From Aquila chrysaetos chrysaetos (taxonomy: Eukaryota > Chordata > Aves > Accipitriformes > Accipitridae): DNA of 64,000 nt. Below are positions 23,601-31,405 of this stretch, one piece after another; the stretch's first letter is position 1; every line of letters starts with the position of its first letter. The position numbers and the translations under genes are program-made. The notes under the pieces were generated by a model. That model was not told where the DNA came from. It searched no databases and saw nothing but the letters and a program-made list of their open reading frames with translations. Location of the stretch: the NCBI RefSeq assembly GCF_900496995.4, contig NC_044013.1:42607554-42671553 (forward strand), written 5' to 3'.

Positions 23601-25858
23601 ACTGCCTGAGGTAAAAGCTCTGCCAGTGGAACTGGCCCATCTCTAGTACCTCTCACCAGGCCCTTTGGGGTCATGAGTGCCCCTTGGCAGGCTTTGGTCC
23701 GGCAGTTGATAACCTGAAAAACAATCAAATGTCAAAAAACAATGCTGCACTCTGTGTCTTTTCAAAGTTACGAAAAATCACTGTTCAGGTTTCCATATCT
23801 TACCTCCTTTGCTGTCAGGTGTAGTGTGTCGAGTAAGCTGGATCCATTTTCCAAGTTCCTTACTTTTATGTGTCTTGGACATCTTGATATTTGGTTTGAA
23901 GCTTTGATACCATTTTGGGAAGAGTTCTAGACAGAGAAAAGATAAAAATACATACTGTCTTCAGACCTACTAAATATCTTAAACCTTCATTTTATATTTT
24001 ATTTGACCATTAAAATGCTACAAATTAAATTCAAGAAACTGGGTATAAATATGATCTTCTCTAACGTGAGTATTTATTCATTTGAGTACAAAACTATTGA
24101 CCTAATCCACAGTTCGATATGAAATGCAAAAAAAGTATTTTTTTACTAATCAAACAATATCTACTACTGCAAACACCTCTTAAATTTCAATAAGGCCTCT
24201 TAATGTAATAGTCACAGTCTCAGGAAAACAGTGAACCGGACAAATTTGGAGAAGGGACGCGTTTGTTACTAAAAGCTGGGTTTTCAAAGGTGAATAAAGG
24301 AATCAGGCACTCCAGTCCCACTGGGTCACCTCTTTTCCTTAAGTCTTACCAAAGCTCCTTTTTGTTCAGAAAAGATTTTTCATCCAAAGATCTCAAAGCA
24401 GTCCTAACCTCATGCAACCACACTTAGTCCTCACATGAGAACTCTGAGAAATTTTGAACAGTAAGCACAACCTGTGTGAACTGTTAGTATCAAACAATGA
24501 CGCTAGAAACAGACCTCTCTCCCATCACTGGCCTTCGCTGAAGTTATGATAGGTGGCATCTCTATCCGCTTCTTGCTCAGATCATATAATTTGGCATCAT
24601 CATTTTCTAAGCTTTAAAAGAGAGAAAGACAATTCAGTATAATGCAATGTGCTTAGTTTTTGTTAGTTTTACCTGCAGCATCAGCAGGGAGATGCTCAGA
24701 TCTGTCTCTGAAATGTCTACTGAGTCAATAAGCCAACCATTCACAGCAGTGTGAGGGGTGGAGTGGACTTCAAGTCAATAGTAAAGCTACACTCACCCTT
24801 TCCAGATCACTATGTGGGAAGGAAAACAACAGGTATGGCCTGGAATGGTAAGGGTTGAGTATCATTGCTGTAAGCTAAACAAAGGACATCTGTACAATTA
24901 TGATCTGGCCAGAAAATCCTCAGCGGAATTAAAGAGGTTGAAATCTTCAGGGAAATGTGTGAAAATTTCAGCTAGGTCCAGTCTCCAGCTTATTAAGCAA
25001 ATAACAAACTTTAATATTAATTTCCTTTGTTTTCTCCATTAAGTCTTACTTTCTGAACTCCTACTTTTTAATCTGGGTATCAGGTGTCAGAAGATGTTCT
25101 AAAACACCTGAGAGGCATCCAGACCACAAACTCCAAACAGAACCCTTAGTCTGGAGAGGGCAACGATGTGTTTTAGCGAGCAGAGTGTATGTGATCACCC
25201 ACTTCCACTACTCAGCTTCACATATCTTCACATTTGAATATAAAGTACTTTGAGCAATGACAGGAAATGGTAGGGAATGGGCAGAGAAAGAATGGTATGC
25301 AATAGAAAACTGAAATAAGTAACAGCCTGAAAACTGAGAAATTTAATAAGCATGTGCAATATATTTTATGCAGTGTCTTGTATAAATTGCATCACATACT
25401 TTACCAACTTAATTACAGCATTAATAATCACTTTGCTAATTTTATAGCATACACATGCTTCCTAAGTCCTAGCATACATGAAACCATTATAACACACCAA
25501 AGAAATGTAGAACTATGAAAGAGAAAGCAAGATGATTTCTTTCCTCAATGATTGTATAACTTAGACACAAAAGCTTAAATGTACCTTTACCAAGTCACCA
25601 CCACCCAGTGACCCCCAGGGACAACTGTTCTTTGGTTAATATTACTGCTTTGGAAACACATTACAGGTTTCTCCAGAATCTATGTAATTTAATATCTTTT
25701 GTTTTCAAATGAAAGAGAAACTATGAAGCCATTAAAAGACAAAGATCTTACCCATGGATCTCCCTGTTTTTCTCCACGTTATTATTGATATCCTTCTCTT
25801 CAGAGGACTGGTTCTTAGCAGCATGAGATTTGAATACAAACTGCCATGGGCACAACAT
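7624..25858 (-). CDS. NOS2: Inducible nitric oxide synthase, complete 26-coding-exon gene
   Basis: Converts L-arginine, NADPH and O2 to nitric oxide and citrulline as a calmodulin-bound cytosolic homodimer in activated macrophages and epithelia. The 26 coding exons listed separately join in frame to 3474 nt, 1157 residues, close to human NOS2 (1153). Every intron reads GT...AG. Order of parts: DINNN motif 23-27; zinc cysteines Cys113 and Cys118; oxygenase domain with heme ligand Cys203, arginine-binding Glu380 and pterin-site Trp464/Trp466; calmodulin helix about 510-536; FMN domain with P-loop 547-553; FAD site RYYS 909-912; NADPH motif GPGTG 984-988. The FMN domain lacks the long autoinhibitory insert of NOS1 and NOS3, which identifies the calcium-independent inducible form. 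The ATG at 25858 is preceded by in-frame stops in the leader. No frameshift, premature stop or missing catalytic residue was seen. Confidence 0.97.
8323..8517 (-). CDS. NOS2: NOS2 exon 26, NADPH-binding subdomain
   Basis: Residues 1057-1121, 65 codons, phase 0 at both ends. Contains YVQD and the conserved [16 protein letters not shown] segment of ferredoxin-reductase-type NADPH domains, ending in EEYFFQLK. Confidence 0.96.
9249..9397 (-). CDS. NOS2: NOS2 exon 25, NADPH-binding subdomain
   Basis: Residues 1007-1056. Contains [14 protein letters not shown], the cysteine/arginine patch that contacts the NADPH 2'-phosphate, and [12 protein letters not shown]. Donor GTAAGG. Confidence 0.96.
9521..10038 (+). 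mobile_element. CR1 LINE 3' fragment in NOS2 intron 24
   Basis: Reads as a 5'-truncated CR1 on the plus strand, opposite to NOS2. Hallmarks are the reverse-transcriptase C-terminal remnant (GATGTGGAGAGGCTGGAGAT), GAGAAGGGCCACAAAGATGAT, and the 3' end with GGTCCCTTCCAACCTGGTAT then TTCTGTGATGCTATGA. An A10 run interrupts the coding remnant, so it is dead. Boundaries are approximate; it lies wholly inside the intron. Confidence 0.92.
10528..10649 (-). CDS. NOS2: NOS2 exon 24, NADPH-binding glycine motif
   Basis: Residues 966-1006. Carries [18 protein letters not shown], with GPGTG at 984-988, the pyrophosphate loop of the NADPH site. Donor GTACTT, acceptor CATTTTAG. Confidence 0.96.
11098..11185 (-). 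CDS. NOS2: NOS2 exon 23, FAD-domain GVCSTWL motif
   Basis: Residues 937-965. Encodes [15 protein letters not shown], the loop that grips the FAD pyrophosphate. Donor GTGAGT. Confidence 0.96.
11518..11728 (-). CDS. NOS2: NOS2 exon 22, FAD-binding RYYS motif
   Basis: Residues 867-936. Contains [10 protein letters not shown] (Arg909, Tyr911, Ser912), the FAD isoalloxazine contact, followed by [12 protein letters not shown]. This is the largest NOS2 coding exon, 211 nt. Confidence 0.97.
12536..12699 (-). CDS. NOS2: NOS2 exon 21, connecting domain
   Basis: Residues 812-866, helical connecting subdomain between FAD and FMN modules, with [20 protein letters not shown]. Donor GTAAGC, acceptor ATTTCCAG. 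Confidence 0.96.
13354..13532 (-). CDS. NOS2: NOS2 exon 20, FAD/connecting domain start
   Basis: Residues 752-811. Contains [20 protein letters not shown], the conserved beta strand of the FAD-binding fold in NOS and cytochrome P450 reductase. Confidence 0.97.
14428..14506 (-). CDS. NOS2: NOS2 exon 19
   Basis: Residues 726-751, [20 protein letters not shown] and the start of the SSKS linker. It joins the FMN hinge to the FAD domain. Donor GTACGA, acceptor TCAACAG. Confidence 0.94.
14912..15044 (-). CDS. NOS2: NOS2 exon 18, hinge after the FMN domain
   Basis: Residues 682-725. Reads [18 protein letters not shown] through [15 protein letters not shown], the flexible link that lets the FMN domain swing between its reductase and oxygenase partners. 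Confidence 0.95.
15528..15702 (-). CDS. NOS2: NOS2 exon 17, FMN domain
   Basis: Residues 623-681. Contains [20 protein letters not shown], the third FMN-contact loop of flavodoxin-like domains, then [17 protein letters not shown]. Confidence 0.97.
15795..15844 (-). CDS. NOS2: NOS2 exon 16, 50-nt exon
   Basis: Residues 607-622, [16 protein letters not shown]. In NOS1 and NOS3 a long autoinhibitory loop sits in this part of the FMN domain; here it is absent, as expected for NOS2. The exon is very small but has a clean acceptor (TATACAG) and donor (GTAAAA). Confidence 0.93.
16012..16116 (-). CDS. NOS2: NOS2 exon 15, FMN domain
   Basis: Residues 572-606. Contains [19 protein letters not shown] with the FMN-contact STFGNGD at 594-600. 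Phase 0 at both ends. Confidence 0.97.
16372..16516 (-). CDS. NOS2: NOS2 exon 14, end of calmodulin site and FMN P-loop
   Basis: Residues 523-571. Begins with [14 protein letters not shown], the second half of the calmodulin helix, then [12 protein letters not shown] with the FMN phosphate loop at 547-553. Confidence 0.97.
16848..16930 (-). CDS. NOS2: NOS2 exon 13, start of calmodulin-binding helix
   Basis: Residues 496-522, VDAWKTHVW then [14 protein letters not shown]. The basic, amphipathic stretch joined to exon 14 is the calmodulin-binding segment, which in NOS2 holds calmodulin even at resting calcium. Confidence 0.96.
17272..17466 (-). CDS. NOS2: NOS2 exon 12, pterin site and dimer interface
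   Basis: Residues 431-495, 65 codons. Contains [20 protein letters not shown] with Trp464 and Trp466 (equivalent to murine Trp455 and Trp457) at the tetrahydrobiopterin pocket, then HQEMLNYVL. One of the most conserved parts of the gene. Confidence 0.98.
18108..18209 (-). CDS. NOS2: NOS2 exon 11, oxygenase domain
   Basis: Residues 397-430, [19 protein letters not shown] then [14 protein letters not shown], a helical part of the oxygenase domain. Phase 0 at both ends; acceptor CGTGCAG, donor GTAAGT. Confidence 0.97.
18967..19141 (-). CDS. NOS2: NOS2 exon 10, arginine-binding site
   Basis: Residues 338-396. Contains [16 protein letters not shown] and [15 protein letters not shown]. Trp375 and Tyr376 line the substrate channel, and Glu380 (murine Glu371) binds the guanidinium of L-arginine. 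Confidence 0.98.
19714..19853 (-). CDS. NOS2: NOS2 exon 9, oxygenase domain
   Basis: Residues 292-337, with [20 protein letters not shown] and [11 protein letters not shown], part of the heme pocket wall. Acceptor TTTACAG, donor GTAAGC. Confidence 0.97.
20269..20410 (-). CDS. NOS2: NOS2 exon 8, oxygenase domain
   Basis: Residues 244-291. Reads [19 protein letters not shown] and [14 protein letters not shown], matching the invariant core of the NOS oxygenase fold. Confidence 0.97.
20810..20901 (-). CDS. NOS2: NOS2 exon 7, oxygenase domain
   Basis: Residues 214-243, [20 protein letters not shown] then [10 protein letters not shown]. Donor GTAAGT, acceptor CGTATAG. Confidence 0.97.
21352..21514 (-). 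CDS. NOS2: NOS2 exon 6, heme-ligating cysteine
   Basis: Residues 159-213. Contains [18 protein letters not shown]. Cys203 is the proximal thiolate ligand of the heme iron (human Cys200) and Trp197 stacks on the porphyrin. The downstream donor is GTAACC, slightly weak. Confidence 0.98.
23565..23713 (-). CDS. NOS2: NOS2 exon 5, zinc-binding cysteines
   Basis: Residues 110-158. Begins [18 protein letters not shown]: Cys113 and Cys118 form half of the intersubunit zinc tetrathiolate that stabilises the dimer. Ends [15 protein letters not shown]. Acceptor TTTTTCAG. Confidence 0.97.
23804..23926 (-). CDS. NOS2: NOS2 exon 4
   Basis: Residues 69-109, [20 protein letters not shown] then [16 protein letters not shown]. 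The CPRH-K-RN core is shared with mammalian NOS2; the first dozen residues are variable. The 62-residue open frame on the plus strand at 23742-23930 is its antisense shadow. Confidence 0.94.
24515..24611 (-). CDS. NOS2: NOS2 exon 3
   Basis: Residues 36-68, [20 protein letters not shown] and on to SDGRE. A second AG lies five bases downstream of the chosen acceptor (TTTTAAAG); only the chosen one keeps the frame, since the other runs into a stop. The region is variable and lies before the structured oxygenase domain. Confidence 0.9.
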
Positions 25859-25903
25859 TTTGTATGCTTTATTTATGATTTTAGTTCACAGTGCTGAACA
25901 CTT
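25752..25903 (-). CDS. NOS2: NOS2 exon 2, start codon and N-terminus
   Basis: Contains 45 nt of 5' UTR (25859-25903) and the start ATG at 25858-25856; coding part 25752-25858, residues 1-35. Starts [20 protein letters not shown]. Residues 23-27 read DINNN, the motif by which SPSB1/2/4 ubiquitin-ligase adaptors recognise inducible NOS and limit its lifetime (established for mammalian NOS2, inferred here). Acceptor CCCTCCTCAG, donor GTAAGA. Confidence 0.95.
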
Positions 25904-26452
25904 CTGAGGAGGGAAAGAAAAGCAGCTAGGTCAGCTTTTTACTAAGAATGTAACTCCCTTTAAAAGGGCTCAGAAACTCACCAGACTAACTGAACCGATC
26001 TAATTAACCTCCTGTTTTAAAAAAGGAAAATTACTTGACTCTTAAGAGTATTGATACTAAAACTAACAGTTCTCTCTGTCAGCGTAATGCTGCAGCCCTG
26101 CCTTATTTTGAAATACTGGCAAGAGAATTTCAAATGTCCCCCAGTTGCATAAACCAGCAAATATCAGTATCTGAGAAAATCAGATGCTTGCTTTACTTCT
26201 ATGAAAAGCATGCCTTGACACTTGTCTGTTTTTTTAAGTTCTGTGTTTTTCAAAAGTTTGTTAAGTGTTATTAAACGTTCTGTTAATTCACATCACTATA
26301 TGTTAGCTAGGAAAAGGGATGTAAAATGTTGCAGTGTTATTCACATAGTAATGAAAAAAAATTTGTCTGCAGATTAACCGAAACGTTTTGCAGTGTATTC
26401 ATCTGCCAGAGACAAATGGAATTCTGAGATTCTGAATTCTGTATTTTGTAAG

Positions 26453-26494
26453 ATATATATACATAGCATATATGTGAATGTAACATATATATAA
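26453..26494. repeat. AT-dinucleotide-rich stretch in NOS2 intron 1
   Basis: Imperfect ATATAT/CATATATG repeats, 42 bases. Low complexity only. Confidence 0.6.
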
Positions 26495-27015
26495 GAATGT
26501 ACAAAGTTTAATGCTATTCATTTGAACATACATTTTCTGCTAATTTCTGATCCTAAAATGGATTTTTGTGCCATGGAAGGTGTGACAGGAGAAAAAGAGC
26601 AGGCTATTAAATTGCTAGGTAAAGCAGAATTAGCCTCAGCATTTGAATCTGGTTCATAACAGAAATCAAAAACAGATGTTTCAAAAAAATTAAAGATAAA
26701 GAAAATATACATTATCACATATTTCTGAATGTAAATTATGTATTATTTTGTTATTTATATTGCTTCTTCAGCAAAAGTAAAATTTACAGTGCTGGGCTCC
26801 CAAGATGCTGTCTGCTGTAAAATCAGACAAGAAAAGAAATACATGCAACTATCTGTGCAGAAACCGTAAGGTGTTAGGACTTGTCCGTTACTCCAGAGAA
26901 AAGAAACAGCGTGTAATAAGCATTTCTCTACAGTTACAAAATAGAAACAAATCTAAATTACTATTCTGCAATTAAAAAAATGCTGCAGTGTGCCTATACA
27001 TTTTTGTAAAACACA

Positions 27016-27325
27016 GGGGAAAAAGAGAATGAAAGGATAGGGAGAGAGAAAGTAAGAAAGAAAAGAAAGGAAGAAAGTGAGAAAGAAAGAAAAAAGAAAA
27101 AAGAGAACGAAAAGGAGTAAAAAGGAAAAAAAAGAATTGTAAAGAAAACAAAAAACAAACCAGGAAAAAAAACCAGAAAAACAATACACAAAAAGAAAAA
27201 GAAGACTAGGAAGAAAAAATAAGAGTAAAAGTAAAAATAAAAATAAGACTAGAAATAAAAATAATTTAAAAATAAAAAGAAGAATAAAAAGAAAAAAGAA
27301 AAAAGAAAAAGAAAAAAGAGAAGAC
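27016..27325 (+). repeat. 310-bp near-homopurine tract in NOS2 intron 1
   Basis: The plus strand is almost wholly A and G over about 310 bases, with blocks of GAAAGAAAG and AAAATAAAAA and only scattered pyrimidines. The NOS2 transcript is therefore pyrimidine-rich here. It lies about 300 bases inside intron 1, counted from the exon 1 donor. The phenylalanine-rich open frames on the minus strand (26953-27372) are a by-product of this composition. Confidence 0.9.
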
Positions 27326-27618
27326 ATTTTCCATTCACTGTCATTCAAAGTAAGAAATTGCTTGCTTTTCATGTTCTTTGCAACAGCGTTCTTTAAATAA
27401 CATTTACAATATTACCTGTTACATGCACAAACCTTTAAATCAGCAGAAAGGGGGATGAAGTTTTCAGAGCAGCAGGACAGCTTGGAAATAGAGCAGGAGA
27501 CTGATTCCAACAATTCTAATACAATAAAAAAAAGAAAACCCAAACAGTTTGCAAGCTTCACTTGCGAGCTGCAGTAAATGAATGGCAAACTGAACACTTA
27601 AACACAGTGCTGTCTTAC

Positions 27619-27703
27619 CTTGCTTTTGTGAGAGATCTTTCCAAACTTGCCAGGAGATGGTCTTCTCTGTCAAAGTTTCTTTCCTTTAATCTCTCCTGCT
27701 CTG
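27619..27703 (-). other. NOS2: NOS2 exon 1, non-coding (start site approximate)
   Basis: A consensus donor (AAG|GTAAGAC on the minus strand) ends at 27619. The exon's start is placed about 30 bases downstream of the TATA box, so the upper boundary is an estimate. A non-coding first exon of this size, with translation starting in exon 2, matches known vertebrate NOS2 genes, which have 27 exons in human. Confidence 0.7.
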
Positions 27704-27726
27704 TATCTCTCCTGGGATGCAAAAGC

Positions 27727-27734
27727 TTTTTATA
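27727..27734 (-). promoter_or_regulatory. NOS2 TATA box
   Basis: Minus-strand TATAAAAA, preceded by a GC-containing flank and followed about 110 bases later by the exon 1 donor. It fixes the likely start site near 27703. Confidence 0.75.
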
Positions 27735-27786
27735 CTCCAGGACCGTAAGCAAAATAGCAGAGTAAGGTCATGGATAGTGGACAAAA

Positions 27787-27796
27787 GGGGAATCCC
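27787..27796 (-). promoter_or_regulatory. Proximal NF-kappaB site of NOS2
   Basis: Minus-strand GGGATTCCCC fits the GGGRNWYYCC consensus and sits about 52 bases upstream of the TATA box. NF-kappaB control by endotoxin is established for chicken and mammalian NOS2 promoters; the site is seen directly, its use here is inferred. Confidence 0.75.
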
Positions 27797-27848
27797 AAAA
27801 TGCCCCGTTTCAGAACTGGAGGGTGTGTAGCTGATGTGCTGCTCCAGT

Positions 27849-27858
27849 ATTACATAAT
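27849..27858 (-). promoter_or_regulatory. bZIP-type palindrome (C/EBP or NFIL3-like)
   Basis: ATTATGTAAT matches the RTTAYGTAAY site of NFIL3/DBP factors and also resembles a C/EBP site. It lies about 115 bases upstream of the TATA box. Motif match only. Confidence 0.45.
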
Positions 27859-28870
27859 GTCTATGACGGGAGGGAGAGCAGTGACTAGTTCCTGATGTTA
27901 TTAGCATCCCCTCCTTCCTGCACAGTGCGCTATAACCTTGACTTCTACATGGGCTCAGCGATAAGGACAGTGTATACATTGAACAGTTTTGGCAACCTTG
28001 CAGACAATGTTAAAATTAAAAACCAAAAAAGTCCTGAAAGAACTCTTACAGATTTTGTCACGGGACGGCCATTCTCCTATACATTAAACTAGCAGCTGTA
28101 GGAAGAGAGTAAGCAACTTCAAGAGAGATTTTACAGAACCACAGAGCTTTAGGACATGGACCAGTAAAGCATTTAAACAGGTGATTATAACTAAGGACGG
28201 GTATTTTAAGTTTAACATAAATATATTACTTCCTTATTTTTGATCAAGTTTTAAAGGATCTTTCTCAATAGACTATTTGTAGAATTTTTTCCTCTCCAGA
28301 GCTCCCTGTTCCATCTGTTGCTGCCTGTGAGGTTTGTCCCTTTGTGCTTTTCCAACGTACCAGAAAAACTGGAAGGAAACTGCAACTCCTTGAAGTATAA
28401 ACTATTCACACCATGTTGTATGTGTGAATACCAGAAGGACAGCTAGATGATGAAGATGGGATTATTGAGCTGATTTTCAATTTTAGACAACATGTGGACA
28501 TTTACATATTACAAAACCAGGTTTCTACCTGCAGTCTGAAAGACACAAGCAATTCTGGAGCCAAGAGTGGCATGCAGTACAAAGTGCTGCCAGGCAACTG
28601 CAGACTCAGAAATGCCGTGGTACGCTAGTACACTCTCAAGGATTTTGGCCTGAGTTATTTGTTCATTGATGTTATGTATGACTATTTTAAGGAAACCCTT
28701 TAGACCTTTTCAAGTTAAAGACAATTCTTAAATCTGCTAATACAAAGTCAAAATTGTTACAATGATAACTAGAGAAAGATTTACAGGTGCTGATCAAAGA
28801 TCTACAGAAATAAGGCATTAGGCTGCAAGAGAAACAAACACGCATTCTCTTTTCATCTGTCACATTTTTA

Positions 28871-28978
28871 CTGGACAAGCTTGGGCAAGGCATTTTCTTC
28901 TTCCTGTGTCTAGTTTCTCCATTTAAAAATGAACATTAAGTGCTTGTGTAAAGCACTCCTAGAGATAAACAGAGTTAT
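28871..28978 (+). repeat. Probable ancient SINE/LINE 3' tail (MIR/CORE-SINE-like)
   Basis: The succession GTCTAGTTTCTCCATTTAAA, then TGTGTAAAGCACTCCTAGAG, follows the layout of amniote MIR-like tails (CAGTTTCCTCATCTGTAAAATG ... TGTAAAGCGCTTAGAGA) with many substitutions. Identity to a named family needs an alignment. Confidence 0.4.
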
Positions 28979-30804
28979 GCATACAAGTGTTCATGCATGA
29001 ATACACCTGTATATATCCCATCCAGGGTTGCTAGAGATGAATCTCTTGAAAAATAGACCTGAGTTTTCTGCATTTGAACATTCATCTGCTTGACTGTATC
29101 AAGCCCATGCTTCTTTGCATTCACTGCTCATGGATGTTCACACTCAGAATATTTTTTTTTTTATGCGATGCCCTTCCTCTCATGAAAATTATCACTTGAC
29201 ATCCCTTTGTTTAAAATATTCCAGACATCTAATAAGCAGGCAGAAATAATGTGTGAGCTGTGTGACCCAATGCCATGCCACAAATTTCTACCTTGCTTCT
29301 GATCCATGACAAACCATATAGACAGTTGTAATTGCTTGAATGTGAATACACCTATATGCATCTCAAGGGTCAAAATGAAGGTGCTTGAACTGAAAGGAAA
29401 CTTCAGAGTTCAAAGAACAAGGTTACACTCTTCTTTGCATTTGCTGTTTTGTCTGGGTTTAAAAATTCTATTTGCATCCTTCCCTTTCTTATTCAATCTG
29501 ACCTCTCTTTTCTATGGAACATGGGGAATCTTAATGTCTAGTACTGTAAAAAAGAACATATCTTAGTAGAAATTTAAGTGAATTCAATTACGTCCCATGG
29601 TTTCTAAGCTTTTATTCAGCCTCCTTATTTCCTTGTGCATGGAGACTGCTAAAATCAAGGAAAGGCTATGTAGGGATTGGATATGAAAAATCAGATTTGG
29701 AATGACCAGAAGAAGAGAAACATCTTTCCTCATGAGAATTGTTTAAAGGATTGGCTGAGGTACAGCCATTCAGGGAACTGCTTAATCACTCCAGTTTTTC
29801 AAACAGGACCTGCTCTTTTACTTGCCGAAATCGATAATAAAATTCCCTCTGTATAATAAGAACAAGAGAGCACCATTCATTTCTTAGGTGGAGTCAGAGA
29901 TTAACTAAACAAGCTCACTGTGCACTCCTTCTACAAATATTCTACACTGCTTGGAAAGTTCTTCCCTCAGAAAACCAATTCCACACATATTTCCTATTTT
30001 TGCACAACCATTTCTGCCTCTGCCATATCAAAATGCAAGAACTAGTTGCTTTTCTTGCATTAACTTTGATGAAAGAGGTGCCCTTTTAGAGCAGAGTGTT
30101 TGACCTATTCAATGGCATTCTGACCATGCTGTCATTCTGAGTTAAATTTTGTTTTGTTTCTGAAAATGTGACGGCCTGTAGCCTCAACAATAAGCTTTCT
30201 GCTATTTCATTCAAATCAAGTCACGTTCTTCATCTGACTACAATATTCTGCATCAGCTCAAGAAGTCATATTCTTAAAAACATTTTAAAAAAAAGCTCTG
30301 TTGGTAAGGTTGCTCCTCTGAGATCAGGACACCTTGAGTTCAAAGAACTATTACACTGAGGTGAAGCTGATGATAACAAGGGCTGATTTTCCTAACTTCA
30401 CGTAACCCTAAAGAGATGATGTTCAATTGTCTCAAATTTTCATAAGTTACTGGGGATTTTTTTTTCTAACTCCCTTTTCCTAACTAATCTAACTATTTTC
30501 TAACTATTTGAGATGTCTCCGTGATGATCTTTCAGAAACGTTGCATATGACATCACAGATTTGAAATATAACATTGCAGTCACCTATAAACACTAGGCAT
30601 CTTAGAAGATTCGTTAAGACTTCATATGTTCCTCCAGTGATGAGGATGAAGTACTCTATTTGCATTTACAAACTGATGGCTCTGTTCTTTATGCATTTCC
30701 TTTTCCCGAGGAAACATACTCTGTTTCCTGCTTTACTCTGATTAACTTCACTGGCTGAAAAGGAAATTTGGTCCTTAAAATACCAGTAACACATAATCAT
30801 TAAA

Positions 30805-30865
30805 AAAGGATTGGAAAGGACCCCTACATGACACCTGGTCCATCTCCCTGCCCCATCAGCAAGAT
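30805..30865 (-). mobile_element. Possible short CR1 3' fragment
   Basis: ATTGGAAAGGACCCCTACAT followed by a pyrimidine-rich CTGGTCCATCTCCCTGCCCC recalls the CR1 3' end read in reverse. It is short and diverged. Confidence 0.4.
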
Positions 30866-31314
30866 CAGCTGTAACTAAGATATTTTTGAACCACCAGAAA
30901 ACAATTATAAGTCAGTATGACAGGCAGGATTTACAGCAAAAAAGCTGCCTTGTAACCTTAGATGAGACACCAAAGAGTAAGATAATCAGTCAAAATGAAG
31001 TCAGATCACAAAAGACCATTTACATCCTGGAAATGGGACTCATGCTTTTCAGTAAAATGCTCACTACTACTTTCACATGTGACCAACCACTTTGTGGTAC
31101 AAAAAACTTAACTCGTTTGGTCCATTAAGAACATCCATTCACTTTCTGTTCCCTTTCTGGGCTGAAGTGCTGTTTTCTCTAACAACTATGAGACTCCATT
31201 CATGTTTTTCAGCTTGCTATTACTTAAATGTAGAAAAGACATAATTTCCCTGGCAACACTTTAGTGTGTATTACATACTTAAGTTATTTTAAGACAAGTA
31301 TTGTCTCTTTGCTT

Positions 31315-31405
31315 GTGCTGTATCCAATGCCTAGTGCAATGGGGCACTGAGCCACAGGAAAGCCTCTCTGTACTTCTTCAAGTCAGAGGTAAATAAATAC
31401 ATAAA
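31315..31405 (+). repeat. Possible ancient sauropsid SINE-like tail
   Basis: CCAATGCCTAGTGCAATGGG, then GCACTGAGCC and a downstream AAATAAATACATAAATAATG run, resemble a repeat tail common in turtle and crocodile genomes. Recognition is from memory and weak. Confidence 0.3.

Noticed and set aside
23742-23930. 62-codon plus-strand frame that looks protein-like
   Set aside because: It is the antisense of NOS2 exon 4, whose minus-strand reading fits NOS2 with correct splice sites.
26953-27372. 139-codon phenylalanine/leucine-rich membrane-like protein on the minus strand
   Set aside because: It is the translation of the complement of the polypurine tract; composition alone explains it.
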